Positions 5,609-9,830 of a stretch of DNA of 9,830 nt are shown here, piece by piece; the stretch's first letter is position 1, and the number at the start of each line of letters is the position of its first letter. The position numbers and the translations under genes are program-made. Origin of the DNA: an uncultured Sphingobacteriales bacterium (lineage in GTDB: Bacteria > Bacteroidota > Bacteroidia > Chitinophagales > Chitinophagaceae); the NCBI GenBank assembly GCA_946479435.1, contig CAMLFX010000104.1, positions 1-9,830 of the forward strand. The letters are read 5' to 3'. The notes under the pieces are model-generated. The model made no database searches, was not told the DNA's origin, and worked only from the letters and a program-made list of their open reading frames with translations.

Positions 5609-7285
5609 TTATTTTTTTGTTTGCAGCAACGCCTGGTATTGTGTAGGTTGATCGAGAATATTCAATGCTTTCTTCAATTCATCATCAGTCTTTAAACTAT
5701 TCTCTATACGCCCACGTAAGTAATAATAGCGCGATACTATTTCATTTTCCAGCAAGTGCGTTATTTCTGCTTCGTGTTTCAGCAGATCCTGCTTTTTATC
5801 ATGGCTTACTTTAGTTGACAGATTGTTAAAATCAGCTTTAGCAGCTTCAAAATATTTTTCCCTGGTTGCTACCGCCTTAAATGAATCAAGTGCTATTTCA
5901 GTTTCTGTTTTGTACGAATAATCTTTATTATCCAGCCATTTCACAAATTGGTTAAATTCTTCTTTCGATATAGTAAAAGATGATGCAGCTGGGATAGTAT
6001 TATGCTGTTTAGCGTATTGCGTGGCGTAATCGAAAAAATAATTCTTTACATATAGCGCAATAGCCAGCTTGCTTATTTCCTCATCTTCCACTTTTATATC
6101 GGGCTCAACACCACCGCCGCTTAATACCTTACGGCCATTCTTAGTGGTGTAGGCTTTTTTAAGCGAATCGGGTATTTTACCAACACTGCCATCTGCATTG
6201 CGATTTGTATAATCTAGCGCCTGTATGCATCGTCCACTGGGTGTATAATATTTTGCTGTAGTCAGTTTTAGCCTTGCATTATACCCTAGTGGCCGTGTTA
6301 CCTGCACCAGCCCCTTACCGTAAGATCTTTCTCCTATTATAACTCCCCTGTCCAGATCCTGCAATGTACCCGATACTATTTCCGAGGCGGAAGCCGAAGA
6401 GCTATTTATTAAAACAGTAACAGGTATATTAGCATCCCACACAGGGCCATTTGTATGAAAATCTTTGTCCCATTCTTTCATTTTACCTTTAGTGCTCACT
6501 ATCAGTTGCCCCCTATCTACAAATAGGTTGCATACATTTACGGCTTCATCCAGCAAACCGCCGGGGTTATTGCGGAGATCCAATACAACGCCCGTCATCT
6601 TGGGCTCCTTTATTTTCAGGCTATCCAAGGCATTGCGTACCAACCTGCTACAGCCGGGCGTAAATTGAGTAAGACGCACATATCCTACATTACCCGATGG
6701 GCCCACCAGACCTGCAAAAGGCACGCTCGATACTTCTATCTCTCCTCTTGTCAGCATTTTAACGGCATCTTTACCTGTATAAACATCTCTTACTTTCATT
6801 GATAATTGGGTGCCTGGCGATCCTTTCAGTAAAAGGCTCACATCATCAATATTTTTACCCGCTAAGGTTTGATTATCAATAGATAATACAATATCACCGG
6901 AATGTAACCCTGCTTTTTGGGCGGGGCTCGCTTCATAAACATCACCCACCACTATTACATCATCTCTTTTACGCATATTAGCACCAATGCCGCCATATTT
7001 CCCTGTGGTTTGAAATTCATATTCCTCAATATCGCTTTCAGTAATATAGTTAGTGTAAGGGTCCAGTTCTTCCAGCATAGCATCAATACCGGTTTTCACC
7101 AATTTTCCTGGTTCTATAGGGTCAACGTAAAAAGTATTCAGTTCTTTGAATAAAGAAGTAAAAATGTCGAGGTTTTTAGATATCTCGAAATACGAATCAC
7201 TATTTTTCGCTTGTATAAATAATGCAAGTACAGCAGTTATAGCAATACCAAGAATAAATCCTCTGAAATTTTTTATATATCTCAC
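5609..7285 (-). CDS. Carboxy-terminal processing protease (S41 family, PDZ domain)
   Basis: This 558-residue protein is read from a GTG start. It has one N-terminal membrane or signal segment (about 9-25, FILGIAITAVLALFIQA), an N-terminal helical region ending in LDPYTNYI (74-81), and a PDZ domain (about 90-175) with AGLHSGDIVLSIDNQTL. The S41 protease core follows: GYVRLTQF (201-208), DLRNNPGGLLDEAVN (236-250), SSASASEI (296-303) and GERSYGKGLVQ (318-328). By register with CtpB and Prc, Ser299, Lys324 and Gln328 form the catalytic triad, so the enzyme should be active. A C-terminal extension of about 160 residues (400-558), helical and charged, is longer than in minimal CtpA. It should work in the periplasm, degrading or trimming envelope proteins from their C-termini. 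No ATG is in frame upstream before the TAA at 7319-7321, hence the GTG. Confidence 0.93.
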   Translation of the reverse strand: MRYIKNFRGFILGIAITAVLALFIQAKNSDSYFEISKNLDIFTSLFKELNTFYVDPIEPGKLVKTGIDAMLEELDPYTNYITESDIEEYEFQTTGKYGGIGANMRKRDDVIVVGDVYEASPAQKAGLHSGDIVLSIDNQTLAGKNIDDVSLLLKGSPGTQLSMKVRDVYTGKDAVKMLTRGEIEVSSVPFAGLVGPSGNVGYVRLTQFTPGCSRLVRNALDSLKIKEPKMTGVVLDLRNNPGGLLDEAVNVCNLFVDRGQLIVSTKGKMKEWDKDFHTNGPVWDANIPVTVLINSSSASASEIVSGTLQDLDRGVIIGERSYGKGLVQVTRPLGYNARLKLTTAKYYTPSGRCIQALDYTNRNADGSVGKIPDSLKKAYTTKNGRKVLSGGGVEPDIKVEDEEISKLAIALYVKNYFFDYATQYAKQHNTIPAASSFTISKEEFNQFVKWLDNKDYSYKTETEIALDSFKAVATREKYFEAAKADFNNLSTKVSHDKKQDLLKHEAEITHLLENEIVSRYYYLRGRIENSLKTDDELKKALNILDQPTQYQALLQTKK

Positions 7286-7380
7286 TTTAAAAAATATGTA
7301 TGTATTACAGATAACAATTTAGGCAAAAAGGAACTAGCATTTTCACGTACTAAAATATTTAACAAATAGCACATAATATA

Positions 7381-7413
7381 TTTGGCTTGAATAATGGAAA
7401 ATTGCTATCTTGC
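7381..7413 (+). promoter_or_regulatory. Bacteroidota-type promoter of the T9SS cargo gene
   Basis: TTTG (7381-7384) is followed after 21 bases by TATCTTGC (7406-7413), close to TAnnTTTG. The spacing equals that of the rplU promoter. Transcription would begin near 7420, leaving a leader of about 13 bases before the ATG at 7433. The in-frame ATG at 7394 falls between the two elements and would not be transcribed, which supports the later start. Confidence 0.5.
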
Positions 7414-7432
7414 AATCATAACTATTTTGAAG

Positions 7433-8161
7433 ATGAAAAAAGCTATACTAGTTTTTTTAAGTGTTGTTGGCGTATATACTGCACAAGCGCAGGCAACCTT
7501 TACAACCCCTGCCGATACGCTATTTGCGATAATGAATTCTGATGGCACCGTTGATGTACATAATGATATTACCCCTACCGGTACATCTGTATTTATAGAT
7601 TGGCATATAATAGACCAAAATGTACCTGCATCTGTTTTAAACGCAAATGTTCTTGGTATTTGCGACAATGAACGCTGTTACATGTACGCAGGTAGTAACC
7701 CGGGATGGAGTACAATACACTCAACTAAAGAAATATTTGCTAACGACGACGAGCGTAAGTCATTTAAAATAACTTTAGATCCGGATGTTTATCCAGCTTC
7801 AGCATTAGGCCCATATTATGTAACCGTAATGCTGATGGATCACAATAGCAGTTATTCTAAAAACATAACTTTTGGTATCCAACGCTTCCCTACATCAGTT
7901 AGTTCGGTGTCAAAAAATGCTGATAATATTTCTATTTATCCTAACCCTGCTAAAAACGATATAAACGTTGTTTTTAATGCTAATTCAAACATTAAAAATA
8001 TAGCAGTTTATAACTTGATAGGAAAAATAGTTAGTATATATAGGGTAACTGGCAACAGCGCTAAACTAGATCTTTCTAATGTACCTTCAGGTATCTACTT
8101 CATGCGTTTGGTTGATAATACGGGCAACATAGTTGCTACTCGTAAATTTACCCATCAATAG
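7433..8161 (+). CDS. Secreted T9SS type A sorting domain protein
   Basis: With the start at 7433 this is a 242-residue protein beginning MKKAILVFLSVVGVYTAQAQ, a classic signal peptide cleaved near Ala19-Ala21. An in-frame ATG at 7394 would prepend 13 residues and hide the signal, and it lies inside the promoter. The mature N-terminal part (about 22-155) looks like an all-beta extracellular domain. It contains SVFIDWHIID (52-61) and the pair Cys77/Cys82 in GICDNERCYMY, possibly a disulfide; I cannot assign it to a named family. The C-terminal region (about 166-242) is a T9SS type A sorting domain: ISIYPNPAKNDINV, then IAVYNLIGKIV, then SGIYFMRLVDNTG and a basic end RKFTHQ. The protein should cross the outer membrane through the PorV/PorU-type machinery and be surface-attached or released. 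It is monocistronic, with its own promoter and terminator. Confidence 0.88.
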   Translation: MKKAILVFLSVVGVYTAQAQATFTTPADTLFAIMNSDGTVDVHNDITPTGTSVFIDWHIIDQNVPASVLNANVLGICDNERCYMYAGSNPGWSTIHSTKEIFANDDERKSFKITLDPDVYPASALGPYYVTVMLMDHNSSYSKNITFGIQRFPTSVSSVSKNADNISIYPNPAKNDINVVFNANSNIKNIAVYNLIGKIVSIYRVTGNSAKLDLSNVPSGIYFMRLVDNTGNIVATRKFTHQ

Positions 8162-8181
8162 GTTTTAAATCATCTCTTTAT

Positions 8182-8210
8182 AAAAAGCCCACGCGTTGCG
8201 TGGGCTTTTT
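8182..8210 (+). terminator. Intrinsic terminator of the T9SS cargo gene
   Basis: AAAAAGCCCACGC (8182-8194) and GCGTGGGCTTTTT (8198-8210) form a perfect 13-bp stem with a GTT loop. The GC-rich core is flanked by an A-run and a T-run. It starts about 20 bases after the stop codon at 8161. The A/T symmetry means it could also stop transcription on the minus strand. Confidence 0.92.
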
Positions 8211-8307
8211 ATTTACATACCTGTTACTTAAATCCCCCTTTTTGTATGGCGGAAAACGCTTAAATTAGTAGTATCCTGAATATATATATTTAGAATGTGG
8301 GGTGGAG

Positions 8308-8323
8308 ATTATTAATTAATAAT
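8308..8323. repeat. Perfect 16-bp AT palindrome before the LRR gene start
   Basis: ATTATTAATTAATAAT is its own reverse complement and ends seven bases before the ATG at 8330. It would lie in the 5' leader or at the promoter start region. It may be an operator, or simply the AT-rich, unstructured leader typical of Bacteroidota translation starts. Confidence 0.5.
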
Positions 8324-8329
8324 TCGGCT

Positions 8330-9178
8330 ATGAAAAACAGATTAATATTAACCTTACTTATACTTTTATTGGCAAATATGGCTAATGCGGGCACCGTATA
8401 TCATGATTGGGACCGGGCATTGGCAGAAAAGTATAACGTAAGGGTTATAAAGATGACCTTCCGTGTAATGGATTCTATTCCTGATATACTGGATCAGTTC
8501 CCTAATCTTGAAGAAGTAAACTTCAGCAATAACACTATCAGAGTGCTACCTACCTCTCTATTTAGATGCACGAAGCTAAAAAAAGCTAATTTCCTCAGAA
8601 ACAAGATATCAACCATACCTGATGAGATAGGTAATTTGACCAAACTTGAAGAGCTATCATTAAGCTATAACAGAATTGTAAACGTACCTGCAACTATTGG
8701 TAATTTAACCAATTTGCGGGTACTCAATTTATCAGGTAATGAAATAGAAATGCTACCAGGCACTATAGGGAACCTTCAAAAATTAACAGAGTTACGATTA
8801 AAGCAGAATAGTATTTCTGAACTACCTGCCGAAATCACAAGCGTAAATACTTTACAACTTATAGACCTTAACCAAAATACATTACACCATTTACCCGAAG
8901 ATATTGGCAGATTGGAAAATTTGCGCTTTTTATACATAGCGCGAAACAGACTGGAATATATACCCTCTTCTATTGGCAATTGTAAAAAACTTCAAGAGCT
9001 GGATGCTGCATATTGTGGCGCCATGAGATTAAACGACAACTTATCTGAAATACGCGCACTAGACCGGGTATATATCGACAACCGCACACAAATGTTCTAC
9101 CAAAACCCCAGAAACTATTACAGACAGAAAATAATTGTAGTAGGTGCATCGGATAACGTATACAGACCTTCACAATAG
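8330..9178 (+). CDS. Secreted leucine-rich repeat protein
   Basis: Starting at the ATG at 8330 gives 282 residues opening with MKNRLILTLLILLLANMANA, a signal peptide with likely cleavage after Ala20. An in-frame ATG at 8297 would add 11 residues ahead of it and is less likely. Residues about 58-245 hold roughly eight leucine-rich repeats of 23 residues with the pattern LxxLxLxxNxIxxLPxxIGNL, as in TKLEELSLSYNRIVNVPATI (104-123). This is the SDS22/Shoc2-like bacterial class with Ile-Pro or Leu-Pro at mid-repeat. The last repeat is degenerate (AAYCGAMRLNDNL), and a basic, Tyr/Asn-rich tail (about 250-282) caps the solenoid. LRR solenoids bind proteins, so a periplasmic or envelope interaction role is an inference. 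There is no T9SS domain, lipobox or second membrane segment. It stands alone between two terminators. Confidence 0.88.
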   Translation: MKNRLILTLLILLLANMANAGTVYHDWDRALAEKYNVRVIKMTFRVMDSIPDILDQFPNLEEVNFSNNTIRVLPTSLFRCTKLKKANFLRNKISTIPDEIGNLTKLEELSLSYNRIVNVPATIGNLTNLRVLNLSGNEIEMLPGTIGNLQKLTELRLKQNSISELPAEITSVNTLQLIDLNQNTLHHLPEDIGRLENLRFLYIARNRLEYIPSSIGNCKKLQELDAAYCGAMRLNDNLSEIRALDRVYIDNRTQMFYQNPRNYYRQKIIVVGASDNVYRPSQ

Positions 9179-9206
9179 TAGGCTCAAATGCTTAAAATCC
9201 TATAAC

Positions 9207-9241
9207 AAATAAGGGCTTACCGATTAGGTAAGCCCTTATTT
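9207..9241. terminator. Bidirectional terminator between the LRR gene and ctaD
   Basis: AAATAAGGGCTTACC (9207-9221) and GGTAAGCCCTTATTT (9227-9241) form a perfect 15-bp stem with a five-base GATTA loop. It lies between two convergent genes, 28 bases after the LRR stop and 19 bases after the ctaD stop on the other strand. Its A-rich and T-rich arms let it serve both, although the T-run is interrupted by an A. Confidence 0.88.
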
Positions 9242-9260
9242 ATATTACTAATATCATTGT

Positions 9261-9830
9261 TTAATGTTCTGCTTCACCCGGTTTCAACGGAGTTGTTTGC
9301 GGTATGAAATCGTTACCATTACCATCATCTTTATAGTCGTATGGCCAACGGTGCACTTCAGGTATTTCACCTTCCCAGTTACCGTGCCCTGGATTAATCG
9401 GTGTAGTCCATTCAAGTGTTGGTGAACCCCATGGGTTAGGGTTGGTTAATTTCCTTCCGCGGAATATGCTGGCGAAGAAGTTAACCACAAACAACAACTG
9501 AGCAAAGAATACTATAATGGCTGTGATACTGATAAAAGCGTTCAGGCTATCGAAGTGCTTGAAAGACTCCCATGAGCTATAATCATAATAACGGCGTGGC
9601 ATACCTGCAATACCTTCGTAGTGCATAGGCCAGAAGATAAGGTAAGCACCTGCAAACGTCAGGAAGAAGTGAATATAACCCAGTGTATTATTCATGAACC
9701 TGCCAAACATTTTAGGGAACCAGTGGTAAATACCCGCGAACATACCAAAGAAGGCCGACACACCCATTACTATATGGAAGTGGGCAACTACGAAATAAGT
9801 ATCGTGCAGGTGAATATCCAGTGCAGAGTT
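9261..9830 (-). CDS. ctaD: Cytochrome c oxidase subunit I, C-terminal part (5' end outside window)
   Basis: The last 189 residues are visible; the reading frame is open to the window edge, so the ATG at 9767 is internal. The fragment begins at the most diagnostic region of heme-copper oxidases, HLHDTYFVVAHFHIVMG. There the first two of the last three His (visible 9 and 17) correspond to the Mg site and the heme a3 ligand, and visible His19 corresponds to the heme a ligand. The MPRRYYDY motif (visible 77-84) holds the Arg pair that contacts the heme propionates. Three or four membrane helices follow the usual aa3-type pattern, then GSPTLEWTTPIN near the end and a hydrophilic tail closing in PGEAEH. 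It is the catalytic, proton-pumping subunit of the terminal oxidase in the inner membrane. Other oxidase genes would be expected upstream, beyond the window. No anomaly is seen. Confidence 0.97.
   Translation of the reverse strand, partial: NSALDIHLHDTYFVVAHFHIVMGVSAFFGMFAGIYHWFPKMFGRFMNNTLGYIHFFLTFAGAYLIFWPMHYEGIAGMPRRYYDYSSWESFKHFDSLNAFISITAIIVFFAQLLFVVNFFASIFRGRKLTNPNPWGSPTLEWTTPINPGHGNWEGEIPEVHRWPYDYKDDGNGNDFIPQTTPLKPGEAEH

Noticed and set aside
7394..7432. Upstream in-frame ATG as the start of the T9SS cargo gene
   Set aside because: It lies between the -33 and -7 promoter elements and would put 13 residues ahead of a textbook signal peptide.
8241..8292. Promoter candidates for the LRR gene: TTTG (8241) with TAAATTAG (8261), or TATATTTA (8285)
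   Set aside because: The first pair has a 16-base spacer and a mismatched -7; the second has no -33 at the right distance. Neither compares with the two better promoters in the window.
8297..8329. Upstream in-frame ATG as the start of the LRR gene
   Set aside because: It would add an 11-residue prefix before a canonical signal peptide starting MKNR.

Overview
The window looks like a chromosomal segment of a Bacteroidota bacterium, most likely from the Chitinophagales/Chitinophagaceae neighbourhood. Three things point there: a secreted protein ending in a type IX secretion (T9SS) type A sorting domain, promoters of the Bacteroidota TTTG-N21-TAnnTTTG form, and a near absence of Shine-Dalgarno sequences (rplU is a clear exception). 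The taxonomic call is an inference from these traits and general gene style, not from a database search. The DNA is moderately AT-rich throughout, and I see no insertion sequence, integrase, CRISPR array, tRNA or rRNA.

Left end (1-900, minus strand): a ribosomal protein pair, rplU (bL21) then rpmA (bL27), driven by a well-matched promoter. Downstream on the same strand is the start of a Lys/Ala/Pro-rich, histone H1-tail-like protein built from a 30-bp tandem repeat and cut by the window edge.

Centre left (940-5604, plus strand): two polytopic GT-C-type glycosyltransferases (a PIG-V-like one of 422 aa and an ArnT/PMT-like one of 512 aa), then a GH3-family (auxin-responsive GH3-like) acyl-adenylating enzyme. 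The 195-bp gap between the two glycosyltransferases carries what may be a decayed copy of the 5' end of the GH3 gene.

Centre right (5609-7285, minus strand): a carboxy-terminal processing protease (S41, PDZ, intact Ser/Lys/Gln triad) that converges on the GH3 gene with only 4 bp between stop codons. Divergent from it is a small secreted T9SS cargo protein (start revised to 7433), followed by a strong intrinsic terminator.

Right end (8330-9830): a secreted leucine-rich-repeat protein (start revised to 8330) that converges on the 3' part of cytochrome c oxidase subunit I, with a long bidirectional terminator hairpin between them.

The genes do not form one pathway. Housekeeping genes (ribosome, oxidase, envelope protease) alternate with envelope or surface genes: two membrane glycosyltransferases, a T9SS cargo and an LRR protein. 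I found no clear multi-gene novel system. The items most worth a second look are the possible GH3 remnant, the GH3 enzyme itself, the unclassified N-terminal domain of the T9SS cargo, and the tandem-repeat basic protein.
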